Assembly (NCBI GenBank): GCA_030762935.1
Contig: CM060891.1
Coordinates: 1,522,501-1,586,500, forward strand
Source of the DNA: Hymenopus coronatus
Lineage: Eukaryota; Arthropoda; Insecta; Mantodea; Hymenopodidae
DNA length: 64,000 bases
Reading direction: 5' to 3'
Shown here: one piece after another, positions 22,146 through 35,286 of the stretch
How positions within the stretch are numbered: the stretch's first letter is position 1
How the letters are laid out: every line of letters starts with the position of its first letter
The notes under the pieces: model-generated
What the model was told of the DNA's origin: nothing
Seen by the model: the letters and a program-made list of their open reading frames with translations, nothing else
Database searches by the model: none
Program-made: the position numbers and the translations under genes

Positions 22146-25100
22146 AGACTGACTTCTCTTTGATTGACAGTCTTGCGAAGATCATTGATAAACACCGACT
22201 TCTCTTAGATTGACAGTCTTGGGAAGATCATTGATAAACACTGACTTCTCTTTGATTGACAGTCTTGGGAAGAGCATTGATAAACACTGACTTCTCTTTG
22301 ATCGACAGTCTTGGGAAGATCATTGATAAACAATGGAATACACTGACTTCTCTTTGATTGACAGTCTTGGGAAGATCATTGATAAACACTGACTTCTCTA
22401 TGATTGACAGTCTTGGGAAGAGCATTGATAAACACTGACTTCTCTTTGATTGACAGTCTTGGGAAGATCATTGATAAACACTGACTTCTCTTTGATTGAC
22501 AGTCTTGGGAAGATCATTGATAAACACTGACTTCTCTTTGATTGACAGTCTCGGGAAGATCATTGATAAACAATGGAATACACTGACTTCTCTTTGATTG
22601 ACAGTCTTGGGAAGATCATTGATAAACACTGACTTCTCTTTGATTGACAGCCATGGGAAGATCATTGATAAACACTGACTTCTCTATGATTGACAGTCTT
22701 GGGAAGATCATTGATAAACACTGACTTCTCTATGATTGACAGTCTTGGGAAGAGCATTGATAAACACTGACTTCTCTATGATTGACAGTCTTGGGAAGAC
22801 CATTGATAAACAATGGAATACACTGACTTCTCTTTGATTGACAGTCTTGGGGAGATCATTGATTAACAATGGAATACACTGACTTCTCTTTGATTGACAG
22901 TCTTGGGAAGATCATTGATAAACAATGGAATACACTGACTTCTCTTTGATTGACAGTCTTGGGAAGATCATTGATAAACAATGGAATACACTGACTTCTG
23001 TTAGATTGAAAGTCTTAAGCAGATCATTGATAAACAATGGAATAAACTGACTTCTCTTTGATTGACAGTCTTAAGAAGAGCATTGATAAACAATGGAATA
23101 CACAGACTTCTCTTTGATTGACAGTCTTGGGAAGATCATTGATAAACACTGACTTCTCTTTGATTGACAGTCTTGGGAAGATCATTGATAAACAATGGAA
23201 TACACTGACTTCTCCTTGATTGACAGTCTTGGGAAGATGATTGATAAACAATGGAATACAATGACTTCTCTTTGATTGACAGTCTTAAGAAGAGCATTGA
23301 TAAACAATGGAATACACTGACTTCTCTTTGATTGACAGTCTTGGGAAAATGATTGATAAACAATGGAATACACTGACTTCTCTTTGATTGACAGTCTTGG
23401 GAAGATGATTGATAAACAATGGAATACACTGACTTCTCTTTGATTGAGAGTCTTGGGTAAATGATTGATAAACAATGAAATACACTGACTTCTCTTTGAT
23501 TGAGAGTCTTGGGAAAATGATTGATAAACAATGGAATACACAGACTTCTCGTTGATTGACAGTCTTGGGAAGATGATTGATAAACAATGGAATACACTGA
23601 CTTCTCTTTGATTGACAGTCTTGGGAAGATGATTGATAAACAATGGAATAGACTGACTTCTCTTTGATTGACAGTCTTGGGAAGATGATTGATAAGCAAT
23701 GGAATACACTGACTTCTGTTTGATTGACAGTCTTGGGAAGATGATTGATAAACAATGGAATACACTGACTTCTCTTTGATTGAGAGCCTTGGGAAGATGA
23801 TTGATAAACAATGGAATACACTGACTTCTCTTTGATTGGCAGTCTTGGGAAGATGATTGATAAACAATGGAATACACTGACTTCTCTTTGATTGAGAGCC
23901 TTGGGAAGATGATTGATAAACAATGGAATACACTGACTTCTCTTTGATTGGCAGTCTTGGGAAGATCATTGATAAACAATGGAATACACTGACTTCTCTT
24001 TGATTGGCAGTCTTGGGAAGATCATTGATAAACAATGGAATACACTGACTTCTCTTTGATTGGCAGTCTTGGGAAGATCATTGATAAACAATGGAATACA
24101 CTGACTTCTCTTTGATTGACAGTCTTGGGAAGATGATTGATAAACAATGGCATACACTGACTTCTCTTTGAATGACAGTCTTGGAAAGATGTTTGATAAA
24201 CAATGGAATACACTGACTTCTCTTTGATTGACAGTCTTGGGAAGATGTTTGATTAACAATGGAATACACTGACTTCTCTTTGATTGACAGTCTAGGGAAG
24301 ATGATTGATAAACAATGGAATACACTGACTTCTCTTTGATTGACAGTCTTGGGAAGATGTTTGATAAACAATGGAATACACTGACTTCTCTTTGATTGAC
24401 AGTCTTGGGAAGATGATTGATAAACAATGGAATACACTGACTTCTCTTTGGTTGACAGTCTTGGAAAGATGATTGATAAACAATGGAATACACTGACTTC
24501 TCTTTGATTGAAAGTCTTGGGAAGATGATTGATAAACAATGGAATACACTGACTTCTGTTTGATTGACAGTCTTGGGAAGATGATTGATAAACAATGGAA
24601 TACACTGACTTCTCTTTGATTGACAGTCTTGGGAAGATCATTGATAAACAATGGAATACACTGACTTCTGTTTGATTGACAGTCTTGGGAAGATGATTGA
24701 TAAACAATGGAATACACTGACTTCTCTTTGATTGAGAGTCTTGGGTAAATGATTGATAAACAATGAAATACACTGACTTCTCTTTGATTGAGAGTCTTGG
24801 GAAAATGATTGATAAACAATGGAATACACAGACTTCTCTTTGATTGACAGTCTTGGGAAGATGATTGATAAACAATGGAATACACTGACTTCTCTTTGAT
24901 TGACAGTCTTGGGAAGATCATTGATAAACAATGGAATACACTGACTTCTCTTTGATTGACAGTCTTGGGAAGATCATTGATAAACAATGGAATACACTGA
25001 CTTCTGTTAGATTGACAGTCTTAAGGAGATCATTGATAAACAATGGAATAAAACTGACTTCTCTTTGATTGACAGTCTTAAGAAGAGCATTGATAAACAA

Positions 25101-27068
25101 TGGAATACACTGACTTCTCTTTGATTGACCGTCTTGGGAAGATCATTGATAAACACTGACTTCTCTTTGATTGACAGTCTTGGGAAGATCATTGATAAAC
25201 AATGGAATACACTGACTTCTCCTTGATTGACAGTCTTGGGAAGATGATTGATAAACAATGGAATACACTGACTTCTCTTTGATTGACAGTCTTAAGAAGA
25301 GCATTGATAAACAATGGAATACACTGACTTCTCTTTGATTGACATTCTTGGGAAGATCATTGATAAACAATGGAATAGACTGACTTCTCCTTGATTGACA
25401 GTGTTGGGAAGATCATTAATAAACAATGGAATACACTGACTTCTCTTTGATTGACAGTCTTGGGAAGATCATTGATAAACAATGGAATAGACTGACTTCT
25501 CTTTGATTGACAGTCTTGGGAAGATCATTGATAAACAATGGAATACACTGACTTCTCTTTGATTGACAGTCTTGGGAAGATGATTGATAAACAATGGAAT
25601 ACACTGACTTCTCTTTGATTGAGAGCCTTGGGAAGATGATTTTTAACAATGGAATAAACTGACTTCTCTTTGATTGACAGTCTTAAGAAGAGCATTGATA
25701 AACAATGGAATACACTGAATTCTCTTTGATTGAAAATCTTGGGAAGATGATTGATAAACAATGGAATACACTGACTTCTCTTTGATTGAAAGTCTTGGGA
25801 AGATGATTGATAAACAATGCAATACACTGACTTCTCGTTGATTGACAGTCTTGGGAAAATGATTGATAAACAATGGAATACACTGACTTCTCTTTGATTG
25901 ACAGTCTTGGGAAGATGATTGATAAACAATGGAATACACTGATTTCTCTTTGATTGAGAGTCTTGGGTAAATGATTGATAAACAATGAAATACACTGACT
26001 TCTCTTTGATTGAGAGTCTTGGGGAAATGATTGATAAACAATGGAATACACAGACTTCTCGTTGATTGACAGTCTAGGGAAGATGATTGATAAACAATGG
26101 AATACACTGACTTCTCTTTGATTGACAGTCTTGGGAAGATGATTGATAAACAATGGAATACACTGACTTCTCTTTGATTGAGAGCCTTGGGAAGATGATT
26201 GATAAACAATGGAATACACTGACTTCTCTTTGATTGGCAGTCTTGGGAAGATGATTGATAAACAATGGAATACACTGACTTCTCTTTGATTGAGAGTCTT
26301 GGGTAAATGATTGATAAACAATGAAATACACTGACTTCTCTTTGATTGAGAGTCTTGGGAAAATGATTGATAAACAATGGAATACACAGACTTCTCGTTG
26401 ATTGACAGTCTAGGGAAGATGATTGATAAACAATGGAATACACTGACTCCTCTTTGATTGACAGTCTTGGGAAGATGATTGATAAACAATGAAATAGACT
26501 GACTTCTCTTTGATTGACAGTCTTGGGAAGATGATTGATAAACAATGGAATACACTGACTTCTGTTTGATTGACAGTCTTGGGAAGATGATTGATAAACA
26601 ATGGAATACACTGACTTCTCTTTGATTGAGAGCCTTGGGAAGATGATTGATAAACAATGGAATACACTGACTTCTCTTTGATTGGCAGTCTTGGGAAGAT
26701 CATTGATAAACAATGGAATACACTGACTTCTCTTTGATTGGCAGTCTTGGGAAGATCATTGATAAACAATGGAATACACTGACTTCTCTTTGATTGGCAG
26801 TCTTGGGAAGATCATTGATAAACAATGGAATACACTGACTTCTCTTTGATTGGCAGTCTTGGGAAGATCATTGATAAACAATGGAATACACTGACTTCTC
26901 TTTGATTGAGAGTCTTGGGAAGACCATTGATAAACAATGGAATACACTGACTTCTCTTTGATTGACAGTATTGGGAAGATCATTGATAAACAATGGAATA
27001 CACTGACTTCTCTTTGATTGGCAGTCTTGGGAAGATCATTGATAAACAATGGAATACACTGACTTCTC
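22146..27068. repeat. 56-bp (and 46-bp) satellite array, about 90 units
   Basis: The main unit is 56 bp: GACTTCTCTTTGATTGACAG, TCTTGGGAAGATGATTGATA, AACAATGGAATACACT. A 46-bp variant lacking AATGGAATAC is common in the left third. Read on the minus strand, one frame gives PLFINDLPKTVNQ, which resembles the reverse transcriptase stretch G-P-L-L-F-(L/I)-x-(F/Y)-I-N-D-L-P. The array lies directly downstream, on the same strand, of reverse transcriptase remnants at 27080-27372. The minus-strand open frames of up to 356 codons cycle through three frames of the unit and are not genes. Confidence 0.95.
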
Positions 27069-27079
27069 CTCATTTACTG

Positions 27080-27372
27080 CAGCTTAATGTTTTCATTTGT
27101 TAAGAATGACAATAGCCCGTGTTATCTCAAGCTTGCTGATAAGTGTCTGGTGATTAACACTGTCAAAAAAGCAACGGATTCACCTAACGCTAACTTTTAG
27201 CGGTGTGTAACTATTTTACTTGTGACATGCCTTTTCCAAAACCAAACTGGTTATTATCAAGAATGTTAGTTATGTTTATCTAGGACTTAGTGATTCTATG
27301 ATAGACTATTGGTTCTAGCACTTTAGAGTCGATAATAAGGAAACAGGTCTATAATTGTTCACATCTGTTTAA
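27080..27372 (-). pseudogene. Non-LTR retrotransposon reverse transcriptase fragment (jockey/CR1-like)
   Basis: Minus-strand translation, reading right to left: TDVNNYRPVSLLST, a 1-nt frameshift, SKVLEPIVYHRITKS, a stop, INITNILDNNQFGFGKGMS, then after another break CFFDSVNHQTLISKLE. These are conserved non-LTR reverse transcriptase blocks in correct order: NYRPISLLS, KVLExIV, ILxxNQFGFRKG, and the motif A region (F-x-D-S-V-N-H). Stops and frameshifts show it is dead. It sits between the 60-bp array (upstream in coding sense) and the 56-bp array (downstream). The catalytic YADD block is not found. The clade is uncertain within the jockey/CR1/L2 group. Confidence 0.8.
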
Positions 27373-27380
27373 TGTATGGG

Positions 27381-30247
27381 TATTACACTAGCAGTGTTGA
27401 GCTGCACCAATAAGGAGACAGACATTAACAAGAGGTTGCACTTTACACTAGCAGTGCTGAGCTGCACCAATAAGGAGCCAGACATTAACAAGAGGTTGCA
27501 CTTTACACTAGCAGTGTTGTTTTGCACCAATAAGGAGACAGACATTAACAAGAGGTTGCACTTTACACTAGCAGTGTTGGGCTGCACCAATAAGGAGATA
27601 GATATAAACAAGAGGTTGCACTTTACACTAGCAGTGTTGAGCTGCACCAATAAGGAGCCAGACATTAACAAGAGGTTGCACTTTACACTAGCAGTGTTGT
27701 TTTGCACCAATAAGGAGACAGACATTAACAAGAGGTTGCACTTTACACTAGCAGAGTTGAGCTGCACCAATAAGGAGACAGACATTAACAAGAGGTTGCA
27801 CTTTACACTAGCAGTGCTGAGCTGCACCAATAAGGAGCCAGACATTAACAAGAGGTTGCACTTTACACTAGCAGTGTTGTTTTGCACCAATAAGGAGACA
27901 GACATTAACAAGAGGTTGCACTTTAAACTAGCAGTGTTGAGCTGCACCAATAAGGAGACAGACATTAACAAGAGGTTGCACATTACACTAGCAGTGTTGA
28001 GCTGCACCAATAAGGAGACAGACATTAACAAGAGGTTGCACTTTACACTAGCTGCACCAATAAGGTGACAGACATTAACAAGAGGTTGCACATTACACTA
28101 GCAGTGTTGAGCTGCACCAATAAGGAGACAGACATTAACAAGAGTTTGCACATTACACTAGCAGTGTTGGGCTGCACCAATAAGGAGACAGGTATTAACA
28201 AGAGGTTGCACTTTACACTAGCAGTGTTGTTTTGCACCAATAAGGAGACAGACATTAACAAGAGGTTGCACTTTACACTAGCAGTGTTGTTTTGCACCAA
28301 TAAGGAGACAGACATTAACAAGAGGTTGCACATTACACTAGCAGTGTTGAGCTGCACCAATAAGGAGACAGACAGTAACAAGAGGTTGCACTTTACACTA
28401 GCAGTGTTGCGCTGCACCAATAAGGAGACAGACATTAACAAGAGGTTGCACTTTACACTAGCAGTGTTGCGCTGCACCAATAAGGAGACAGGTATTAACA
28501 AGATGTTGCACTTTACACTAGCAGTGTTGAGCTGCACCAATAAGGAGACAGGTATCAACAAGATGTTGCACTTTACACTAGCAGTGTTGCGCTGCACCAA
28601 TAAGGAGACAGGTATCAACAAGATGTTGCACTTTACACTAGCAGTGTTGCGCTGCACCAATAAGGAGACAGACATTAACAAGATGTTGCACTTTACACTA
28701 GCAGTGTTGAGCTGCACCAATAAGGAGACAGACATTAACAAGAGGTTGCACTTTACACTAGCAGAGTTGCGCTGCACCAATAAGGAGACAGGTATTAACA
28801 AGATGTTGCACTTTACACTAGCAGAGTTGCGCTGCACCAATAAGGAGACAGGTATTAACAAGAGGTTGCACTTTACACTAGCAGTGTTGCGCTGCACCAA
28901 TAAGGAGACAGGTATTAACAAGAGGTTGCACTTTACACTAGCAGTGTTGCGCTGCACCAATAAGGAGACAGGTATTAACAAGATGTTGCACTTTACTCTA
29001 GCAGTGTTGCGCTGCACCAATAAGGAGACAGACATTAACAAGATGTTGCACTTTACACTAGCAGTGCTGAGCTGCACCAATAAGGAGACAGACATTAACA
29101 AGAGGTTGCACTTTACACTAGCAGTGCTGAGCTGCACCAATAAGGAGACAGGTATTAACAAGAGGTTGCACATTACACTAGCAGTGTTGAGCTGCACCAA
29201 TAAGGAGACAGACATTAACAAGAGGTTGCACTTTACACTAGCAGTGTTGTTTTGCACCAATAAGGAGACAGACATTAACAAGAGGTTGCACTTTACACTA
29301 GCAGTGTTGTTTTGCACCAATAAGGAGACAGACATTAACAAGAGGTTGCACTTTACACTAGCAGTGTTGCGCTGCACCAATAAGGAGACAGACATTAACA
29401 AGAGGTTGCACTTTACACTAGCAGTGTTGCGCTGCACCAATAAGGAGACAGGTATTAACAAGATGTTGCACTTTACACTAGCAGTGTTGCGCTGCACCAA
29501 TAAGGAGACAGACATTAACAAGAGGTTGCACTTTACACTAGCAGTGCTGAGCTGCACCAATAAGGAGACAGACATTAACAAGAGGTTGCACATTACACTA
29601 GCAGTGTTGAGCTGCACCAATAAGGAGACAGACATTAACAAGAGGTTGCACTTTACACTAGCAGTGTTGAGTTGCACCAATAAGGAGACAGACATTAACA
29701 AGAGGTTGCACTTTACACTAGCAGTGTTAGTTGCACCAATAAGGAGACAGACATTAACAAGATGTTGCACTTTACACTAGCAGTGTTGAGCTGCACCAAT
29801 AAGGAGACAGACATTAACAAGAGGTTGCACTTTACACTAGCAGTGTTGAGCTGCACCAATAAGGAGCCAGACATTAACAAGAGGTTGCACTTTAAACTAG
29901 CAGTGTTGAGCTGCACCAATAAGGAGCCAGACATTAACAAGAGGTTGCACTTTAAACTAGCAGTGTTGAGCTGCACCAATAAGGAGACAGACATTAACAA
30001 AGGTAACACTTTACACTAGCAGTGTTGAGCTGCACCAATAAGGAGACAGACATTAACAAGAGGTTGCACTTTACACTAGCAGTGCTGAGCTGCACCAATA
30101 AGGAGCCAGACATTAACAAGAGGTTGCACTTTACACTAGCAGTGTTGTTTTGCACCAATAAGGAGACAGACATTAACAAGAGGTTGCACTTTACACTAGC
30201 AGTGTTGAGCTGCACCAATAAGGAGACAGACATTAACAAGAGGTTGC
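27381..30247. repeat. 60-bp satellite array, about 48 units, inside the reverse transcriptase gene
   Basis: Units of 60 bp: TTACACTAGCAGTGTTGAGC, TGCACCAATAAGGAGACAGA, CATTAACAAGAGGTTGCACT, with small deletions near 28053, 29728 and 30001. On the minus strand the unit encodes LLLMSVSLLVQLNTASVKCN. The last unit next to the reverse transcriptase reads TASVIPIH, then a stop, then TDVNNYRP, matching the usual reverse transcriptase text A-x-V-I-P-I followed by NNYRP. The unit is therefore amplified coding sequence. Both strands are stop-free over ~570 codons because 60 is a multiple of 3; neither frame should be called a gene. Confidence 0.95.
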
Positions 30248-30664
30248 CAGATAGCACCATACACTTTTTGTTGTACTTCTCTTTCACTGAAAATGGTGAT
30301 CTTAAGAGTCAATGTTGCCTGCGTGCGGACAATGCTCACGAAGGGACCATTACATATTTGTATCTATTATTTCTTCAAGTTAGTTATTTCGTTATGTCTA
30401 TGTTGTAATTTTATTACAGCTAATTCACTTTAACTACATTCCAAATAGCTTTTCTTTGATAATATTTTTGTAAGTTTATTTTGCGGCATGTATGATTTTC
30501 ATTTAGATTTCTGTAATAGATCTTGATCAGATGTGATTTTATACTTCTCTTTTGTTGCTGCCAGATGTGCTTAGTAATCCACTTACTAACTTTCTAGCTT
30601 AATGATTTATTGGAAACATATTTTGAAGTAATGTTACTCTAAAACTCACTTAGCTTTTCATTGA
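30248..30664 (-). pseudogene. Non-LTR retrotransposon linker upstream of reverse transcriptase
   Basis: Minus-strand translation contains SKWITKHIWQQQKRSIKSH, then YYRNLNENHTCRKINLQKYY and QRKAIWNVVK. This fits the basic linker between endonuclease and reverse transcriptase in jockey/CR1-like elements: P-W-I-T-x-x-(L/I), a K/R-rich stretch, (I/L)-R-x-A-K-x-x-Y-Y, then K-x-x-W-x-x-(I/L)-x. It is on the same strand as, and upstream of, the fragment at 27080-27372, so the two are probably one element split by the 60-bp array. It has several stops. Recognition rests on pattern only. Confidence 0.5.
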
Positions 30665-30689
30665 CATTTTTAGATGCATAACTGGGAAT

Positions 30690-31190
30690 ACTATAACATG
30701 CTACATTCACATAACCTTCTCTACCGTCTAACCTTTATTGGTGTTACGAAAAGTTTGTTTTTCAATCCAGATAAATTTTTCGGAAACACTTACATTGTTC
30801 GTTATAGATATAAAGAGAAGTACGATAGTCAAATGTTTAACAACTCCGGTCTTGAAATGTGATACTCTTTGCTTGCAATACAGAGAAAGAACTGAATATC
30901 AGCAGCACTTTAAAAGAATGAACCAGTAAAAAGGGATATCTTGGAAAGGCGTATGCCATAAAAACAGTGTGGATGTTCAGTACAGTATCTTTAACATTCC
31001 TTCCATAGGCTATTCCCACAAAAGTCTCATGTTCTACATTTTCTTCTTCATACAAATATCTCCATTATACTATTTTAAACAAAATCGGTGAGATTTTTTG
31101 AAAAGAATAAAAAACTTATTAAACTGTTCCATGTAAAGGTTGTCGTTTTTGAGTTATGGTACTCACAAATACACAAGGACTTTTTCTAAA
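30690..31190 (+). mobile_element. Element E, decayed copy
   Basis: Starts at CATGCTACATTCACATAACC with TTCTCTACC and retains GGGATATCTTGGAAAGG, GGCTATTCCCACAAA, TTCCATGTAAAGG, TTTTTGAGTTATGG and a short CA tract before stopping. Much of the 5' middle is lost. Confidence 0.6.
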
Positions 31191-31194
31191 ACTT

Positions 31195-31988
31195 ATGATG
31201 AGTTCCATTCACACGACTTTCTCTACCTGTTCTGCAAATAAACTATTCTTACAAAATTTATCTACTTGATGCTAATCAAGATAAACATTAACAGAAATTG
31301 TCTTATTACTTGCTTCCTTGTAAGTAGAAGGCAATACACTAGCATAAAGTGATAGTGAAATGTTTTAAAAACTGTCGTTATGCGATTGAAATTGCAATTT
31401 GGTTCTCTTTACATGGCCAGGAGTAAAACAAAAGAGGGTATGAAGCAGATGAGGACTTACTGTGTGAACAAATTTTAAAGGTCATGCAGAAAGTGAGTGA
31501 TGATTTGGTATAACTAGAGAAAACAGCGAGAGTTATAAATGAAACGAATATCCGGGAAACAAATAAATTTAAAAATTCTATGACATGAATTGTGGGTTTT
31601 AACAAGATGTTCAATCTTTGCCAGTTATAAAATGTCATCGAGAATAAAGAGATCTTCAGAAGACTCAGGATATTCATGTAATTGTCTTGACATAGGGTAG
31701 TGCAATAAAAATCATAAGAGTCATTTTTTACAAAATCAAAATGTTCTAAAAGTTTTCCATGTAAAGGGTAGTTTCATGAAAAACTTCGTGTAGCATCCTT
31801 GGAACACTGTACACTTAAATACCAAGTTTGGTAACTATGCGACTTTTGGTTTTTGAGTTATTGTGTTAACAAATGCAGAACTGTTTCTAACTCAGGGAAC
31901 CTCAAAACATGTATTTCCGGTGAAACTTGCCATCAACTTGTTGGGCGGAGTACAATGCTCTATGCACATAGTACGTGTAGAGCAACTA
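31195..31988 (+). mobile_element. Element E, near-complete copy
   Basis: Landmarks in order: GAGTTCCATTCACACGACTT, TCTCTACCTGTTCTGCAA, ACAGAAATTGTCTTATTACT, GGATATTCATGTAATTG, TTCCATGTAAAGGGTAG, ACCAAGTTTGGTAAC, CATGTATTTCCGGTGAAAC and the end GTGTAGAGCAACTA. GAAATTG occurs at 31294 and 31388, either side of the segment amplified in the 80-bp array, so this copy shows the likely pre-amplification state. Confidence 0.75.
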
Positions 31989-32349
31989 AAATAGATGGAA
32001 CAAAAGTAGTTGATAAATACAAAAATGGGAGTGATACTTTTAAAAAGGAGCTGGAAGTTGACATGTGATTTGCTGACGCTCAGAGCGTGGTAGTAATAAC
32101 AATAGTGTATCCTGCAACAGGACCCCGAATGTAGAGTAGTATTATCAAAGAGGCGGATTCACAAAGACACAAGAGCAGCATGTTCCACTGAAGGTCGTCT
32201 GCTGTAATTATTCGGGGGTGGGGGAAGGATTTAAAGCAACGCTGAGTGTACCAGTTGCAAAAGTAACGCCACTGGCATCCAGCAGAGTGACCTTTCCTGC
32301 CCAGCACACCTACAAGCCTGACTCACTCTCTCTCTCTCCTGGCTTTGAT
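31989..32349. other. Unique sequence
   Basis: No repeat or protein match recognised. A mixed-composition stretch with a GGGGGTGGGGGAAGG run near 32214 and a short (CT)n near 32327. A 75-codon minus-strand frame has no recognisable motif. Confidence 0.4.
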
Positions 32350-34690
32350 TCCGTTACATACTCACCGTTAGATAAATACTCTTAACCATACCCTCAAATA
32401 AATAGCTACTCTATTCTCTAAATCAAACCGTTAAATAGATGCTCTAAAGTATATACTGTCTGAATCATACCGTTAGAGTAGTACTCTAATATCTATACTG
32501 TCTGAATCAATATTGTTAGATAAGTACTCTAATGTCTATACTGTCTGAATCAATATTGTTAGATAAGTACTCTAATGTCTATACTGCCTGAATCCTACCG
32601 TTAGATAAGTACTCTAATGGCTATACTGTCTGAATCAATATTGTTAGATAAGTACTCTAATGTCTATACTGTCTGAATCCTACCGTTAGATAAGTACTCT
32701 AATGTCTATACTGTCTGAATCCTACCGTTAGATAAGTACTCTAATATCTATACTGTCTGAATCAATATTGTTAGATAAGTACTCTAATGTCTATACTGCC
32801 TGAATCCTACCGTTAGATAAGTACTCTAATGTCTATACTGTCTGAATCAATATTGTTAGATAAGTACTCTAATGTCTATACTGTCTGAATCAATATTGTT
32901 AGATAAGTACTCTAATGTCTATACTGTCTGAATCCTACCGTTAGATAGGCACTCTAATATCTATACTGTCTGAATCAATATTGTTAGATAAGTACTCTAA
33001 TGTCTATACTGTCTGAATCCTACCGTTAGATAAGTACTCTAATGTCTATACTGTCTGAATCAATATTGTTAGATAAGTACTCTAATGTCTATACTGTCTG
33101 AATCCTACCGTTAGAATAGTACTCTAATATCTATACTGTCTGAATCAATATTGTTAGATAAGTACTCTAATGTCTATACTGCCTGAATCCTACCGTTAGA
33201 TAAGTACTCTAATGGCTATACTGTCCGAATCAATATTGTTAGATAAGTACTCTAATGTCTATACTGCCTGAATCCTACCGTTAGATAGGCACTCTAATGT
33301 CTATACTGTCTGAATCAATATTGTTCGATAAGTACTCTAATGTCTATACTGTCTGAATCAATATTGTTAGATAAGTACTCTAATGTCTATACTGTCTGAA
33401 TCCTACCGTTAGATAAGTACTCTAATGTCTATACTGCCTGAATCCTACCGTTAGATAAGTACTCTAATGTCTATACTGCCTGAATCCTATCGTTAGATAA
33501 GTACTCTAATGGCTATACTGTCTGAATCCCACCGTTAGATAAGTACTCTAATGGCTATACTGTCTGAATCCTACCGTTAGATAGGTACTCTAATGGGTAT
33601 ACTGCCTGAATCCTACCGTTAAATAGGTACTCTAATATCTATACTGCCTGAATCCTACCGTTAGATATGTACTCTAATGGCTATACTGCCTGAATCCTAC
33701 CGTTAGATAGGTACTCTGATGGCTATACTGCCTGAATCCTACCGTTAGATAGGTACTCTGATGGCTATACTGCCTGAATCCTACCGTTAGATATGTACTC
33801 TAATGGCTATACTGCCTGAATCCTACCGTTAGATAGGTACTCTGATGGCTATACTGCCTGAATCCTACCGTTAGATAGGTACTCTGATGGCTATACTGTC
33901 TGAATCCTACCGTTAGATATGTACTCTAATGGCTATACTGCCTGAATCCTACCGTTAGATATGTACTCTAATGGCTATACTGCCTGAATCCTACCGTTAG
34001 ATATGTACTCTAATGGCTATACTGCCTGAATCCTACCGTTAGATAGGTACTCTGATGGCTATACTGTCTGAATCCTACCGTTAGATATGTACTCTGATGG
34101 CTATACTGCCTGAATCCTACCGTTAGATAGGTACTCTGATGGCTATACTGCCTGAATCCTACCGTTAGATAGGTACTCTAATGTCTATACTGCCTGAATC
34201 CTACCGTTAGATAGGTACTCTGATGGCTATACTGTCTGAATCCTACCGTTAGATATGTACTCTGATGGCTATACTGCCTGAATCCTACCGTTAGATAGGT
34301 ACTCTGATGGCTATACTGCCTGAATCCTACCGTTAGATATGTACTCTGATGGCTATACTGTCTGAATCCTACCGTTAGATAGGTACTCTGATGGCTATAC
34401 TGCCTGAATCCTACCGTTAGATAGGTACTCTAATGTCTATACTGCCTGAATCCTACCGTTAGATAGGTACTCTGATGGCTATACTGCCTGAATCCTACCG
34501 TTAGATAGGTACTCTGATGGCTATACTGCCTGAATCCTACCGTTAGATAGGTACTCTGATGGCTATACTGCCTGAATCCTACCGTTAGATAGGTACTCTA
34601 ATGTCTATACTGCTTGAATCCTACCGTTAGGTAGGTACTCTAATGGCTATACTGTCTGAATCTCACGGTTAGTTAAATACTCTTTATTGT
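32350..34690. repeat. 42/43-bp satellite array, about 54 units
   Basis: Unit TGAATCCTACCGTTAGATAA, GTACTCTAATGTCTATACTG, CC is 42 bp. Units with CAATATTG instead of CCTACCG are 43 bp. The CAATATTG type dominates the left half and the ATAGGT/GATGGC type the right half, so the two halves were homogenised separately. Degenerate units at both ends mark the edges. The host element is not identified. Confidence 0.95.
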
Positions 34691-35060
34691 ATACTCTGTG
34701 GTGTGCCAACGTTACAGTGCCATGATGTGACGCAAAGCTGTCCACTTCATCAAGATGCCTTGGATCTGTCGGGTAAATAACAAACACGGAACAATAGTGT
34801 AGTATCTTCTGTTCTCTATCAAATATCTCTCACCATTTTCAATCAAATATCACACTTTAAGTAATTGACAACACAAATGTTAGTCAATTCTTACAACAAG
34901 GTTGCGGGTTCGACTCCCTCATTCTTTAACAGAACCATTACCCCACACAATCTGCAAGTGAGATTGAAAATAAACATGAACCTAGAGTCAACCAACTTGT
35001 TTCAAAAATCAAAGTTCGCTACAGGGTGCTATACAACTGACTCAAAATAATAATAACAAT
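34691..35060. other. Unique sequence with a tRNA-like B-box
   Basis: Mostly AT-rich. At 34901-34920, GGTTGCGGGTTCGACTCCCT contains GGTTCGACTCC, a perfect fit to the Pol III B-box. No A-box is evident in the expected 30-45 bp upstream, so this is at most the remnant of a tRNA-derived SINE head, not a tRNA gene. A (TAA)n-like stretch near 35043-35060 could be a retroposon tail. Confidence 0.3.
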
Positions 35061-35069
35061 AAAGCCTCT

Positions 35070-35265
35070 GAAGCGCTGTTCATTATACATTTTTAGGGGA
35101 TAACCATTTCCGAGATATTCTTTACAATAGTTTCAATTTTCAAATTTTTTTTAACATTTTTTGAATTGCTATTCTTTTGTTTATCGTGATGGCACAAAAG
35201 AGTAATCAATTCTAGGCAAGTATAGTGACCCGCTTTCTAAACATTTGACTATCAACACGTTTGTG
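35070..35265 (-). mobile_element. Element E fragment (minus)
   Basis: Contains ACATTTTTAGGGGATAACCA, TTCCGAGATATTCTTTAC and AACATTTGACTATCA in minus order. A short internal piece of E. Confidence 0.5.
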
Positions 35266-35286
35266 TGATTAAACATGAAGTAGCTA

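Noticed and set aside
22146..27068. CRISPR-like array of regular repeats and spacers
   Set aside because: Whole units repeat with small changes; there are no unique spacers, no leader and no cas genes, and the setting is eukaryotic.
34895..34930. tRNA gene
   Set aside because: Only a B-box is seen; no A-box, acceptor stem or anticodon arm can be folded around it.
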